64,000 nucleotides of DNA from Bradyrhizobium genosp. L (lineage in GTDB: Bacteria; Pseudomonadota; Alphaproteobacteria; Rhizobiales; Xanthobacteraceae): contig NZ_CP061378.1 in NCBI RefSeq assembly GCF_015624485.1, positions 4,836,001-4,900,000 on the forward strand, written 5' to 3'. Below, piece after piece: positions 53,320 through 63,187 of the stretch (its first letter is position 1; each line of letters starts with the position of its first letter). Both the position numbers and the translations under genes were made by a program. The notes beneath the pieces were generated by a model, which saw only the letters and a list, made by a program, of their open reading frames with translations, had not been told where the DNA came from and made no database searches.

Positions 53320-54675
53320 ATGAGCACAGCCCTCTCTCCCCTGCTTGCGCCGATGCTATCGAGCCCCGCGATGCGCGCGGCGTGCGACGATGCGGCCACC
53401 TTGCAGCACATGCTGGATTTCGAGGCCGCGCTGGCCCGGGCCGAGGCCGCCTGTGGCGTGATTCCGGGCGTGGCCGCGGGCCCGATCGGCGCCGCCTGCG
53501 CGGCCGAATCATTCGACCAGTCCGCGCTGGCGGAGGCCGCGACGCGATCCGGCAATCTGGCCATCCCATTGGTCAAGGCGCTGACCGCCAAGGTCGCGAA
53601 GGCCGATGCGGCGGCCGCCCGCTATGTGCATTGGGGCGCCACCAGCCAGGACGTGATCGACACCGCGACGATGCTGAGCCTGCGCAGGGCCATCGACACC
53701 TTGCTCGCCGACCTCGACCGCGCCGTCGCGGGCTTTGCAAAATTGGCGCGGGCGCATCGCGACACCGCCATGGTCGCACGCACCTGGCTGCAGCACGCGC
53801 TGCCGATGCCGTTCGGGCTGAAGCTCGCCGAATATGCCGCCGCGCTGCATCGCTCCCGCAAGCGGCTGCAGCGCCTGCGCCGCGAGACGCTGGCGCTGCA
53901 ATTCGGCGGCGCCGCCGGCACGCTGGCCGCGCTCGGCGACAAGGGCCTGGCGGTCGCCGAGCGCCTCGCCAAGGAGCTGGACCTGCCGCTGCCCGAAGCG
54001 CCCTGGCACACCCATCGCGACCGCATCGCGGAGGCGGCATCGGTGTTGGCGATCACGGCCGGCAGCTGCGGCAAGATCGCGCGCGACGTCTCGCTGATGA
54101 TGCAGACCGACGTCGCCGAGGCCTTCGAGCCGGCCGGCCAGGGCCGCGGCGGCTCCTCGACCATGCCGCACAAGCGCAATCCGGTGGCCGCGGCGAGCGC
54201 GCTCGGCGCAGCCACGATGGCCCCGAACCTCGCCGCCACGATCTTCGCCGCCCAGGTGCAGGACCACGAGCGCAGTGCCGGGCCCTGGCACGCCGAGTGG
54301 CCGACATTGCCCGCCCTGATGCTGGTGACGTCAGGCGCGCTCGCCGCCATCGTCGACCTCGCCGAGGGGCTGGAGGTCGATGCCGCGCGGATGCGCGTCA
54401 ATCTCGAGGCGACCGGCGGACTGATCATGGCGGAAGCCGTGACCTTCGCGCTCGCCGAGACAATCGGCAAGAGCGCCGCACACCATCTGATCGAAACCGC
54501 CAGCAAGCAGGCGGTCGCCGAGAAGAAGCATTTGCGCGACGTGCTGGCGGCGGATGCGAAGGTCACCGCGCATCTCGATGCCGGCGCAATCGCTGAATTG
54601 TTCGAGCCGATGGCCTATCAGGGCGCCTCGCAGGCGCTGATCGACCGACTATTGGCATCGCTGAACGACAAATAG
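53320..54675 (+). CDS. pcaB: 3-carboxy-cis,cis-muconate cycloisomerase (451 aa)
   Basis: A fumarase/aspartase-fold protein with the signature GGSSTMPHKRNPVAAASAL and the upstream VHWGATSQDVIDTATML, both typical of PcaB. It converts 3-carboxymuconate to 4-carboxymuconolactone in the protocatechuate branch of the beta-ketoadipate pathway, in the cytosol. Start 53320 (MSTALSPLLAPM) is preferred over 53302. pcaD and pcaC follow on the same strand. Confidence 0.93.
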   Translation: MSTALSPLLAPMLSSPAMRAACDDAATLQHMLDFEAALARAEAACGVIPGVAAGPIGAACAAESFDQSALAEAATRSGNLAIPLVKALTAKVAKADAAAARYVHWGATSQDVIDTATMLSLRRAIDTLLADLDRAVAGFAKLARAHRDTAMVARTWLQHALPMPFGLKLAEYAAALHRSRKRLQRLRRETLALQFGGAAGTLAALGDKGLAVAERLAKELDLPLPEAPWHTHRDRIAEAASVLAITAGSCGKIARDVSLMMQTDVAEAFEPAGQGRGGSSTMPHKRNPVAAASALGAATMAPNLAATIFAAQVQDHERSAGPWHAEWPTLPALMLVTSGALAAIVDLAEGLEVDAARMRVNLEATGGLIMAEAVTFALAETIGKSAAHHLIETASKQAVAEKKHLRDVLAADAKVTAHLDAGAIAELFEPMAYQGASQALIDRLLASLNDK

Positions 54676-54681
54676 CGAAGA

Positions 54682-54792
54682 TGTCATTGCCGGACTTGAC
54701 CCGGCAATCCATCATCGTGAAGAACCTTTCTGGATGGATGCGCGGGTCGCATAAGGGAAAGACGCGCTTCGCGCTTTCGCCGCGCATGACGA
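54682..54792. repeat. Palindromic repeat, 'GTCATTGCCGGACTTGACC' type
   Basis: The arm gtcattgccggacttgaccc and the end cgcgcatgacga, with ggatgcgcgggtc, form an imperfect dyad related to 10000-10094; an inner acgcgcttcgcgcttt hairpin sits in the right half. It separates pcaB from pcaD without an ORF. Confidence 0.65.
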
Positions 54793-54802
54793 GGAAACCA
54801 AC

Positions 54803-55585
54803 ATGCCCATGATCGACGCCGACGGATGCCTGCTCAACGTCCAGGTCGACGGCCGCGATGGCGGCCCGACCCTGATGCTGTCGAACTCGCTCGGCTGCAC
54901 GATGAAAATGTGGGAGCCGCAGATGCCGGCGCTGACACAACTGTTCCGCGTCATCCGCTACGACCGCCGCGGCCACGGCAAATCCGGCGTGCCGGCTGGC
55001 CCCTATTCGATGGAACGGTTCGGCCGCGACGTGCTCGCGATCCTCGACGACCTCAACATCGCGAAGGCGCATTGGTGCGGCCTGTCGATGGGCGGCATGG
55101 TCGGGCAATGGCTAGGGGCCAACGCGCCGGAGCGCTTCGGCAAGCTGATCCTCGCCAACACGTCCTGCTACTATCCCGACCCGGCCAACTGGCTGAACCG
55201 CATCAAGGCCGTGAAGGAAGGCGGCATCGCCGCCGTCGCCGACACCGTGATCGCGGGCTGGCTGACCGCTGACTTCCGCGAGCGCGAGCCGCAAACCACC
55301 GCCAATATGAAGGCGATGCTGCTGGCCTCGCCGGTGCAGGGCTATCTCGCCTGCTGCGAGGCGCTGTCGACGCTCGACCAACGCGCGCTGCTGGGAAGAA
55401 TCAAGAGCCCGACGCTCGTGATCGCCGGACGCCAAGACATGGCGACGCCGGTGTCTTCAGGCGAAATGATCCGTAGCCTCATCCCCGGCGCCAGCATGAC
55501 GCTGCTCGACGCCGCCCACATCTCCAATATCGAGCAGTCCCACGCCTTCACCGAAGCCGTGGTCGGCTTTCTGACGCAGCGCTGA
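54803..55585 (+). CDS. pcaD: 3-oxoadipate enol-lactonase (260 aa)
   Basis: Alpha/beta hydrolase with SNSLGCTMKMWEPQMPAL, VIRYDRRGHGKSG and the nucleophile elbow WCGLSMGGMVGQWL; the Asp in IAGRQDMATP and His in LDAAHISNIEQ complete the triad. This matches PcaD, which hydrolyses 3-oxoadipate enol-lactone. It lies between pcaB and pcaC in the usual order, but a toxin-antitoxin pair on the other strand is inserted before pcaC. Confidence 0.92.
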   Translation: MPMIDADGCLLNVQVDGRDGGPTLMLSNSLGCTMKMWEPQMPALTQLFRVIRYDRRGHGKSGVPAGPYSMERFGRDVLAILDDLNIAKAHWCGLSMGGMVGQWLGANAPERFGKLILANTSCYYPDPANWLNRIKAVKEGGIAAVADTVIAGWLTADFREREPQTTANMKAMLLASPVQGYLACCEALSTLDQRALLGRIKSPTLVIAGRQDMATPVSSGEMIRSLIPGASMTLLDAAHISNIEQSHAFTEAVVGFLTQR

Positions 55586-55604
55586 TCCCGGCTACGGTTC
55601 ATAT

Positions 55605-55922
55605 CTAGCGCGACGCGACGTGAAGCTGCACTCCCGCCTGCTTCTGCAGATAACCGATCACGCCGAACAGATTTTTGGCTTGCGGGTTGCCGCGCGGTCC
55701 GAACATGCGGATCAGGCTCTTCGGCGGTGTGTCGGTCGCCGCCGCCAGCTTTTCAAAACCGACGGTGGCCTTGATATAGTCGCGAAGGATCGTCTTCCCC
55801 GTCTCGACGTCGCCCGACAGCATCGCATCGACGCCTTCACGCAGCAGCGCCTCGGCGAACTTCCGGTCGCTCTTGACCTGCCCCTGGACAAGCTCCCTGA
55901 AGCTCCTGGTCTTTGCCATCAT
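55605..55922 (-). CDS. Antitoxin, HTH addiction-module type (105 aa)
   Basis: The C-terminal helix-turn-helix (FEKLAAATDTPPKSLIRMFGPRGNPQAKNLFGVI) is typical of antitoxins that follow RelE/ParE-like toxins of the HigBA/Gp49 type. It would bind and neutralise the toxin and repress the promoter. It follows the toxin gene by ten bases, the reversed order common for this class. Confidence 0.88.
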   Translation of the reverse strand: MMAKTRSFRELVQGQVKSDRKFAEALLREGVDAMLSGDVETGKTILRDYIKATVGFEKLAAATDTPPKSLIRMFGPRGNPQAKNLFGVIGYLQKQAGVQLHVASR

Positions 55923-55932
55923 CCGTCTCCAT

Positions 55933-56280
55933 TCAACGCCGTTGGCGCGTTCTGATCTTGTAGTCCCGCCAGCAGGACAGCGCTTCGTCGATATCCCGCT
56001 GTTGACGCCGCTTCGTTCCGCCGGTCAGCAGGATCACGAGTGTGTCGCCGTCGCGGCCAAAGTAGATTCGATATCCCGGTCCGAAGTCGAGGCGATATTC
56101 CTGCACGCCCGCGCCGACCGATTTGACGTTGGAAAGGTTACCCTGCTCCATGCGGGCGATCGCGCGAGCAACTTTGGCTCGGGCAATGGGCTCGACATCC
56201 GCAAACCAATCCGCGAAAGGTTGGCGACCGTCATCAGCAACGTAATAGCGAATTTCGAGCGCGGCGGCAGGGTAACACAA
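55933..56280 (-). CDS. RelE/ParE-superfamily toxin, Gp49/HigB-like (115 aa)
   Basis: The sequence LEIRYYVADDGRQPFADWFADVE, ARMEQGNLSNVKSVGAGVQEYRLDFGPGYRIYFG and LVILLTGGTKRRQQRDI is the standard phage-derived Gp49-like toxin. It is probably a ribosome-dependent mRNA-cutting enzyme, by family. The start is a TTG within a palindrome, with AGGG six bases upstream; no ATG or GTG is available. Transcription opposes pcaD and pcaC. Confidence 0.88.
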   Translation of the reverse strand: MCYPAAALEIRYYVADDGRQPFADWFADVEPIARAKVARAIARMEQGNLSNVKSVGAGVQEYRLDFGPGYRIYFGRDGDTLVILLTGGTKRRQQRDIDEALSCWRDYKIRTRQRR

Positions 56281-56291
56281 ATGTTACCCTG
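56268..56291. promoter_or_regulatory. Palindromic operator over the toxin start codon
   Basis: CAGGGTAACA and TGTTACCCTG are exact reverse complements around four bases. The palindrome contains the toxin's ribosome site and TTG start, so repressor binding would block both transcription and translation start. It also lies 31 bases before pcaC on the other strand. Confidence 0.75.
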
Positions 56292-56321
56292 CTGCAAGCC
56301 GATCACCCGGAGGACACTTCA

Positions 56322-56714
56322 ATGGACGACGATCAACGCCGCGATGCCGGCATGACGCAGCGCCGCAAGGTGCTCGGCAATGAATGGGTCGACAAGTCGC
56401 TGCAAAACCGCAACGCGTTCAACACCGACTTCCAGGACCTGATCACCCGCTACGCCTGGGGCGACATCTGGACGCGGCCGCATTTCGATCATCGCACGCG
56501 GCGGGTGCTGGTGATCGGCACCATGGTCGCGCTCGGGCAGTGGGACGAATTCCGCCTGCACGTGCGGGCGGCGCTCGCCGAGGGCGGATTTTCACCAGAC
56601 GACATCAAGGAGATCCTGCTGCAGCAGGCAATCTATTGCGGCGTCCCTGCGGCCAATCACGCCGTCAAGGAAGCCAATGCGATCATTGCAGAGCTAGGGC
56701 TGCTGAAGGGATAG
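56322..56714 (+). CDS. pcaC: 4-carboxymuconolactone decarboxylase (130 aa)
   Basis: The PcaC family pattern is complete: RRKVLGNEWVDKSLQNRNAFN, ITRYAWGDIWTRPHFDHRTRR and LLQQAIYCGVPAANHAVKEAN. It converts 4-carboxymuconolactone to 3-oxoadipate enol-lactone, the step before PcaD. It is cut off from pcaD by the toxin-antitoxin pair, so it likely needs its own promoter. Confidence 0.95.
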   Translation: MDDDQRRDAGMTQRRKVLGNEWVDKSLQNRNAFNTDFQDLITRYAWGDIWTRPHFDHRTRRVLVIGTMVALGQWDEFRLHVRAALAEGGFSPDDIKEILLQQAIYCGVPAANHAVKEANAIIAELGLLKG

Positions 56715-57218
56715 TTCACCGGTCGGCGCGGCCGCGTCGGTGACGGGCGTCTTGGCGGTAGGCTTCGGTGCGGTGTCGACCAGCATCACGATCGCGGTGC
56801 CGAGCAGCATCAACAGCTCGGCCGCGTGGATGCGCAACGCTTCAAGCTCGCCCGTCTTCGAGGCCAGCAGCATGCTGGCAAAGCTCAGCACGCTGCCGAG
56901 GCTGAGCGCGACCGCGAGCGCCTCGTCGGCGCCGCCGCTCTTCCGCATCGACGGAAACGCGACCATGGCGAGGAACACCGCGAAGAACGCCACGACCGTG
57001 ATCCGCGCCAGCGCCAGCATCCAGGCCAGCCGCACGGTCGCGATCTTGGCAAGCTGCAAATGGTCGCTGGCATAGAGCGCGACCGACACGCTCGGCCGCT
57101 CATAGAGCCCGTGGATCGGCGACACCATGATGCTGAGCGCGATGATGGTCCAGACCGGGATGAAATAGGTCGCGAGCAGCGCGCCGTTCAATGAGCTGAT
57201 CCGCCAGTTGCTGGACAT
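56694..57218 (-). CDS. Hypothetical membrane protein with about four helices (174 aa)
   Basis: Hydrophobic segments lie near residues 12-33, 60-90, 105-125 and 133-150. The N-terminus MSSNWRISSLNGALL follows a GGAAAG site, so ATG 57218 is chosen over a more upstream one. No domain recognised. Its 3' end overlaps that of pcaC by 21 bases on the opposite strand. Confidence 0.6.
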   Translation of the reverse strand: MSSNWRISSLNGALLATYFIPVWTIIALSIMVSPIHGLYERPSVSVALYASDHLQLAKIATVRLAWMLALARITVVAFFAVFLAMVAFPSMRKSGGADEALAVALSLGSVLSFASMLLASKTGELEALRIHAAELLMLLGTAIVMLVDTAPKPTAKTPVTDAAAPTGELSLQQP

Positions 57219-57379
57219 GACGCTTTCCACGCTTGCGCGGCCCGATCCCGGGCGGCGGTTTTCCATCAAGCGAGGTAACGCCGTTCAACTGGCAGCGGCA
57301 ATTTAAACTCTTTGTTTACCTTAACCGAGCTGGGGATTGCTGGGGAAAGCCCGACGGCCGTGCCAAAACGGCGCAAGCG

Positions 57380-57406
57380 AAAGGCCCCGCCTTGCGGCGA
57401 GGCCCT
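57380..57406 (-). terminator. Rho-independent-like terminator
   Basis: ggcctcgcc and ggcggggcc (read on the minus strand) form a nine-base stem with one G-T pair and a four-base loop, followed by ttt. It lies about 35 bases after the stop of the Gln/Pro-rich ORF, supporting transcription of that ORF. Confidence 0.65.
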
Positions 57407-57440
57407 TCTGCCAATGCAGCCTGTTGGCTCGCTCGTTGAG

Positions 57441-57587
57441 CTAACGGTCCCGATCGGGATTTTGGCCCTGATGGCCCGGATCCTGCTGCTGCTGGCCCGG
57501 CTTCTGGCCGCCGCCCTGCTGCTGCTGGCCGGGCTTCTGAGCCGGCTTCTGGGTCTGCTGCCCGGGGTTCGGGTTCTGGGTACTCAT
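57441..57587 (-). CDS. Small Gln/Pro/Gly-rich protein (48 aa)
   Basis: The ATG at 57587 has GGGAG eight bases upstream. The product is nearly all Gln, Pro, Gly, Lys and Asn, with QKPGQQQQ repeated, and is expected to be disordered and hydrophilic. It could act in desiccation or osmotic protection, but that is a guess. A terminator hairpin follows the stop. Confidence 0.55.
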   Translation of the reverse strand: MSTQNPNPGQQTQKPAQKPGQQQQGGGQKPGQQQQDPGHQGQNPDRDR

Positions 57588-57934
57588 CGCGAAATCTCCC
57601 TTGTATATCCCTTGGCTCGTCATGAGCCCGGGATAACGCCGACAACGCCATTTGCGGCGGCGGGGTTGCGCGGGAACACCGGTTCCGGCGTGATCATTGC
57701 AAGGCAAGGCGATGTTCGCCCTGTGACATCGGAACCGCACCCGCCAAAGTAGTTATGTACAAGCCCGCTCAGCGGCGGCCGGCGCTGTTGCCGCCGCCGG
57801 GGTTCCGCTGTTAGAAAATGACACGACGCGACGGTCAGGCTGCCGGGGGCCCTCGCCGCGTCAGCCGGGCCCTCACCGCGTCACTCTTCGATGCGTTCTT
57901 CCTCGACGCGTCCCTCCTCGAATAACGGCAGCGC
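57588..57934. other. Gene-free region upstream of the liv-type operon
   Basis: I see no gene in these 347 bases. They contain the promoters of the small Gln-rich ORF and of the transport operon. A 17-base near-repeat gggccctc(g/a)ccgcgtca occurs twice at a 20-base period (57847 and 57867). A possible stem with gcggcggccggcgc lies around 57770-57800. Confidence 0.4.
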
Positions 57935-58852
57935 ATGGATTATTTCGCCCAGCAACTGATCAACGGCCTCGTGCTCGGTTCGATCTACGGTCTGATCGCG
58001 ATCGGCTACACGATGGTCTACGGCATCGTCGGCATGATCAACTTCGCCCATGGCGACATCTTCATGATCGGCGGCTTCATCGCGATGATCTCGTTTCTGG
58101 TGCTGGTGTCGTTCGGGCTGACCGCGATCCCGGTGATCCTCCTGATCGTGCTTCTGGTCTCGATGGCGATCACCGCGCTCTATGGCTGGACCATCGAGCG
58201 CATCGCCTACCGGCCGCTGCGGCATTCGTTCCGCCTCGCGCCGATGCTGTCGGCGATCGGCATGTCGTTCGTGCTGAGCAACTTCTCGCAGGTGTCGCAG
58301 GGCGCGCGGGTGAAGCCGGTGCCGCCGATCATCACCGGCGGCTACACGCTGCACGAGGGATCGGAGGGCTTCGCGGTGCAGCTCTCCAACATCCAGATCG
58401 TTGTCGTCATCACGACCATCGTGCTGCTCGCGATGTTCACCTGGATCGTGTCGCGCACCCGGCTCGGCCGCGACATGCGCGCCTGCGAGCAGGACCAGAC
58501 CATGGCCTCGCTGCTTGGTGTCGACGTCGACCGCACCATCTCGATGACTTTCGTGATCGGCGCAGCCCTCGCCGCCGTGGCCGGCATGATGTACCTGCTG
58601 TATTACGGCCTGGTCGATTTCTTCATGGGCTTCGTTGCCGGCATCAAGGCGTTCACCGCCGCAGTCCTCGGCGGCATCGGCTCGCTGCCCGGCGCGATGC
58701 TGGGCGGGCTCGCGATCGGGCTCATCGAAACCATGTGGTCGGCCTATTTCTCGGTCGAGTACAAGGACGTCGCCGCGTTCTCGATCCTGATCGTGGTCCT
58801 GATCTTCATGCCGACCGGCCTGCTTGGCCGTCCCGAAGTCGAAAAAGTCTGA
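57935..58852 (+). CDS. livH: Branched-chain amino acid-type ABC transporter permease LivH (305 aa)
   Basis: The start FAQQLINGLVLGSIYGLIAIGYTMVYGI and IGMINFAHGDIFMIGGF are diagnostic of LivH-type permeases; about eight hydrophobic segments follow. The family imports branched-chain amino acids or other small acids. It begins the operon whose other subunits follow immediately. Confidence 0.92.
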   Translation: MDYFAQQLINGLVLGSIYGLIAIGYTMVYGIVGMINFAHGDIFMIGGFIAMISFLVLVSFGLTAIPVILLIVLLVSMAITALYGWTIERIAYRPLRHSFRLAPMLSAIGMSFVLSNFSQVSQGARVKPVPPIITGGYTLHEGSEGFAVQLSNIQIVVVITTIVLLAMFTWIVSRTRLGRDMRACEQDQTMASLLGVDVDRTISMTFVIGAALAAVAGMMYLLYYGLVDFFMGFVAGIKAFTAAVLGGIGSLPGAMLGGLAIGLIETMWSAYFSVEYKDVAAFSILIVVLIFMPTGLLGRPEVEKV

Positions 58853-58862
58853 CAGGCACTTC

Positions 58863-60184
58863 GTGAGCGCGACACAAGCCCGCCCCTCGCACGCCGCGCA
58901 GCCTTCGGGCAGCGCCTTCATTTTCAAGAAAGCCCTGATCAGCGCGCTGGTCGCGCTGGTGCTGTTCTCACTGATGATCGGCGTACGCACCGAGGCCGGC
59001 AATCAGGGCGGCCTGATCTACTGGACCCGGTTCGACGACCTCGCGGCGATGGTCGGCGCCGTGTTCGGCGGCAGCATCATCGTCGAGCTGTTGCGGCAAT
59101 GGTGGGGCCCGGTCGACAAGGATCGGGTCGTGCCGAAGCCGTTGCAGACCGCGATGTCGTTCGCGGGCCGCCTGGTCGCACCGGCGCTCTTGATCTTCGC
59201 CGTGCTCGTTCCCGTGATCTTCTACAACCAGCGCTACATTCTCGACCTCTCGATCCTGGTCCTGACCTATGTGATGCTGGGCTGGGGCCTCAACGTCGTG
59301 GTCGGGCTCGCCGGCCTGCTCGATCTCGGCTATGTCGCGTTCTACGCGGTCGGCGCCTATTCCTACGCGCTGCTCGCCACCAATTTCGGCCTGTCGTTCT
59401 GGGTCTGCCTGCCGCTCGCCGGCATCCTCGCGGCATTCTGGGGCGTGCTGCTCGGCTTTCCGGTGCTGCGGCTGCGCGGCGACTATCTGGCGATCGTCAC
59501 GCTCGCCTTCGGCGAGATCATCCGTCTCGTCATCATCAACTGGCAGAGCCTGACCGGCGGCCCCAACGGCGTCTCCGGCATTCCCCGCCCGACCCTGTTC
59601 GGCATCCCCCTCGACAACAGCGATGATGGGCTCGCCGCCAAGCTCGGTATCGAATTCTCGCCGACCCACCGCATCGTGTTCCTGTTCTATCTGATCCTGG
59701 CGATGGCGTTGCTCACCAACTGGGTGACGATCCGGCTGCGGCGGCTGCCGATCGGCCGCGCCTGGGAGGCGCTGCGCGAGGACGAGGTCGCCTGCCGCGC
59801 GCTCGGTATCAACGTCACCACCACCAAGCTGACGGCGTTCGCGACCGGCGCGATGTTCGGCGGCCTCGCCGGCGCCTTCTTCGCCACCCGCCAGGGCTTC
59901 ATCAGCCCGGAATCCTTCACCTTCCAGGAATCGGCGCTGGTGCTCGCGATCGTCGTGCTCGGCGGCATGGGCTCGCAGCTCGGCGTCGCGCTCGCGGCGC
60001 TGACCATGATCGGCGGCTTCGAGCTGTTCCGCGGCTTCGATCAGTACCGCATGCTGGTGTTCGGCATCGCCATGGTGCTCCTGATGATCTGGCGGCCGCG
60101 CGGACTGATCGGCCATCGCGCGCCGACCGTGTTCCTGGAGCGCAGCCAGGCGATCTCGTCCGACCTCGTCAAGGAGGGCCACGG

Positions 60185-60188
<4 letters not shown>
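58863..60188 (+). CDS. livM: Branched-chain amino acid-type ABC transporter permease LivM (441 aa)
   Basis: GTG at 58863 with AGG upstream is the most likely start. After two N-terminal hydrophobic segments, the LivM core VVGLAGLLDLGYVAFYAVGAYSYAL and the coupling helix region GRAWEALREDEVACRALGINV are intact. It overlaps livG by four bases. The longer N-terminus (about 120 residues before the core) is common in alphaproteobacteria. Confidence 0.92.
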
Positions 60189-61011
<823 letters not shown>

Positions 61012-61015
<4 letters not shown>

Positions 61016-61764
61016 GCGCGGCGGTGGCAGCAACATCCCCCCTGCTCGCGGTGCGCGGGTTGCGTGCGGCGTATGGCAAGATCGAGGCGCTGAAGGGCAT
61101 CGATATCGAGATCAATGCCGGCGAGATCGTCGCCCTGATCGGGGCCAACGGCGCCGGCAAGTCGACGCTGATGATGACGATCTTCGGCAAGCCGCGCGCC
61201 CGCGCCGGCAGGATCGAGTACGACGGCCACGACATCACGGATGTCCCGACCCACGAAATCGCGCGGCTTCGGATCGCGCAGTCGCCGGAGGGACGGCGGA
61301 TCTTTCCGCGCATGAGCGTCGCGGAGAACCTGCAGATGGGCGCGGATGCGACCGAATGCACCGAGGCCGAGCGCGAGGCGGCGCTGGAACGCGTGTTCGC
61401 GCTGTTCCCGCGGCTGAAGGAGCGCATCGCGCAGCGCGGCGGCACGCTGTCGGGCGGCGAGCAGCAGATGCTCGCGATCGGCCGCGCTTTGATGAGCCGG
61501 CCGCGCCTGTTGATGCTGGACGAGCCTTCGTTGGGCCTGGCGCCGCTGATCGCGCGGCAGATCTTCGACGCGATCCGCACCCTGAACCGGCAGGACGGCC
61601 TCACCGTGCTGATCGTCGAGCAGAACGCCAACCATGCGCTGAAGCTCGCCCACCGCGGCTATGTCATGGTCAACGGCCTGATCACGCTGGCCGGGACCGG
61701 CACCGAGCTGCTGCAGCGGCCCGAGATCCGCGCCGCCTATCTGGAAGGCGGCCGCCGCGGCTAG
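61012..61764 (+). CDS. livF: ABC transporter ATP-binding protein LivF (250 aa)
   Basis: Walker A GANGAGKSTLMMTIFG, QSPEGRRIFPRMSVAENLQMGA, signature LSGGEQQMLAIGRALMSRP and Walker B LLMLDEPSLGLAP give a complete LivF. GTG at 61012 overlaps the livG stop. The substrate-binding protein gene follows after a 168-base gap without a gene. Confidence 0.94.
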
Positions 61765-61932
61765 CGGCATCCCGCAGGGGCATCCCCTGCTGCGGGAGAC
61801 TGCGGCAGTGAGCCCCGATTTGCCTGAAAATTGCCGGTGACTTCGCCGCGAAATCAGCCGACAATGGCTGCGGTTAAGGGACCCGGCGTACCCGGACCTT
61901 CCGCAAGAGGCAACGACCACGAGGGACTTCTC

Positions 61933-63051
61933 ATGAAATCACTGAAGCTCATCGGCCTGGCAGTGGGCGCTTCGTTCGCATTATCGGCGAGCGCGTTCGC
62001 GCAAGACATCACCATCGCAGTGGCAGGCCCGATGACGGGCTCCGAATCCGCTTTCGGCCGGCAGATGAAGAACGGCGCCGACCAGGCGGTCGCGGACATC
62101 AATGCCGCGGGCGGCGTCCTCGGCAAGAAGCTGGCGCTCGAGTCCGACGACGACGCCTGCGATCCGAAGCAGGCACGCTCGATCGCGGAAAAGATCGGCA
62201 GCGCCAAGATCCCGTTCGTCGCCGGTCACTTCTGCTCGTCGTCCTCGATCCCGGCCTCGGAAGCCTATGCCGACAGCAACGTCCTGCAGATCACACCGGC
62301 CTCGACCAACCCGCTGTTCACCGAGCGCAAGCTCTGGAACGTGGCGCGCGTCTGCGGCCGCGACGACCAGCAGGGCATCGTCGCCGCCGACTACATCATG
62401 AAGGCGTTCAAGGGCAAGAACGTCGCGATCCTCAACGACAAGACCACCTACGGCAAGGGCCTCGCCGACGAGACCAAGAAAGCGCTCAACAAGGCCGGCT
62501 TCCAGGAGAAGATGTACGAGTCCTACAACAAGGGCGACAAGGACTTCAACGCGATCGTCTCGCGGATGAAGAAGGAGAACATCGAGCTCGTTTACGTCGG
62601 CGGCTACCATCAGGAAGCCGGCCTGATCCTGCGCCAGATGCGCGACCAGGGCATGCAGACCATCCTGATGGCGGGCGATGCCATGAACGACAAGGAGTTC
62701 GCCTCGATCACCGGACCGGCCGCTGAAGGCACCCTGTTCACCTTCGGCCCCGACCCGCGCAACAAGCCGACCGCCAAGGCGATCGTCGAGAAGTTCAAGG
62801 CCAAGAACATCGATCCCGAGGGCTACACGCTCTACACCTACGCCGCGATCCAGGTCTGGACCCAGGCCGCCGCCAAGGCCAAGACCACCGACGCCAAGAA
62901 GGTGATGGAGACCATCAAGGCCGGCGATTGGGACACCGTGCTCGGCAAGCTCGGCTTCGACGCCAAGGGCGACATCAAGCAGATCGACTATGTCGTCTAC
63001 AAGTGGGACGCCAAGGGCAACTACACCGAGATCAACCCGAAGGGGTCTTAG
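61933..63051 (+). CDS. livK: Periplasmic branched-chain amino acid-type binding protein LivK-like (372 aa)
   Basis: A signal peptide (LIGLAVGASFALSASAFAQ) is followed by ITIAVAGPMTGSESAFGRQMKNGADQAV, a LivJ/K fold, with the disulfide-forming DDDACDPKQA and AGHFCSSSSIPASE. GAGGG before the ATG supports the start. It binds the substrate in the periplasm for the LivHMGF importer. The gap from livF and its own strong ribosome site suggest separate or higher expression. Confidence 0.92.
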   Translation: MKSLKLIGLAVGASFALSASAFAQDITIAVAGPMTGSESAFGRQMKNGADQAVADINAAGGVLGKKLALESDDDACDPKQARSIAEKIGSAKIPFVAGHFCSSSSIPASEAYADSNVLQITPASTNPLFTERKLWNVARVCGRDDQQGIVAADYIMKAFKGKNVAILNDKTTYGKGLADETKKALNKAGFQEKMYESYNKGDKDFNAIVSRMKKENIELVYVGGYHQEAGLILRQMRDQGMQTILMAGDAMNDKEFASITGPAAEGTLFTFGPDPRNKPTAKAIVEKFKAKNIDPEGYTLYTYAAIQVWTQAAAKAKTTDAKKVMETIKAGDWDTVLGKLGFDAKGDIKQIDYVVYKWDAKGNYTEINPKGS

Positions 63052-63080
63052 GACCTCGCGTCTGATTTGAATCGGAATGC

Positions 63081-63110
63081 AAAACGCCCCGGTTCGCCGG
63101 GGCGTTTTTT
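63081..63110 (+). terminator. Rho-independent terminator of the liv operon
   Basis: aaaacgccccgg and ccggggcgtttt form a twelve-base stem with a TTCG tetraloop, followed by T residues, 30 bases after the livK stop. Strong and typical. Confidence 0.93.
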
Positions 63111-63187
63111 ATGCCGCGCTTGACGGTTGCCGCATCCGTCGCGGCTGCTATATCGATTCCAGCAGCAGAAGCGGACGGACCACTGCC

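Noticed and set aside
57881..59002. 373-codon minus-strand frame opposite livH
   Set aside because: It is His/Asp/Arg-rich shadow sequence; livH on the plus strand has all family motifs.
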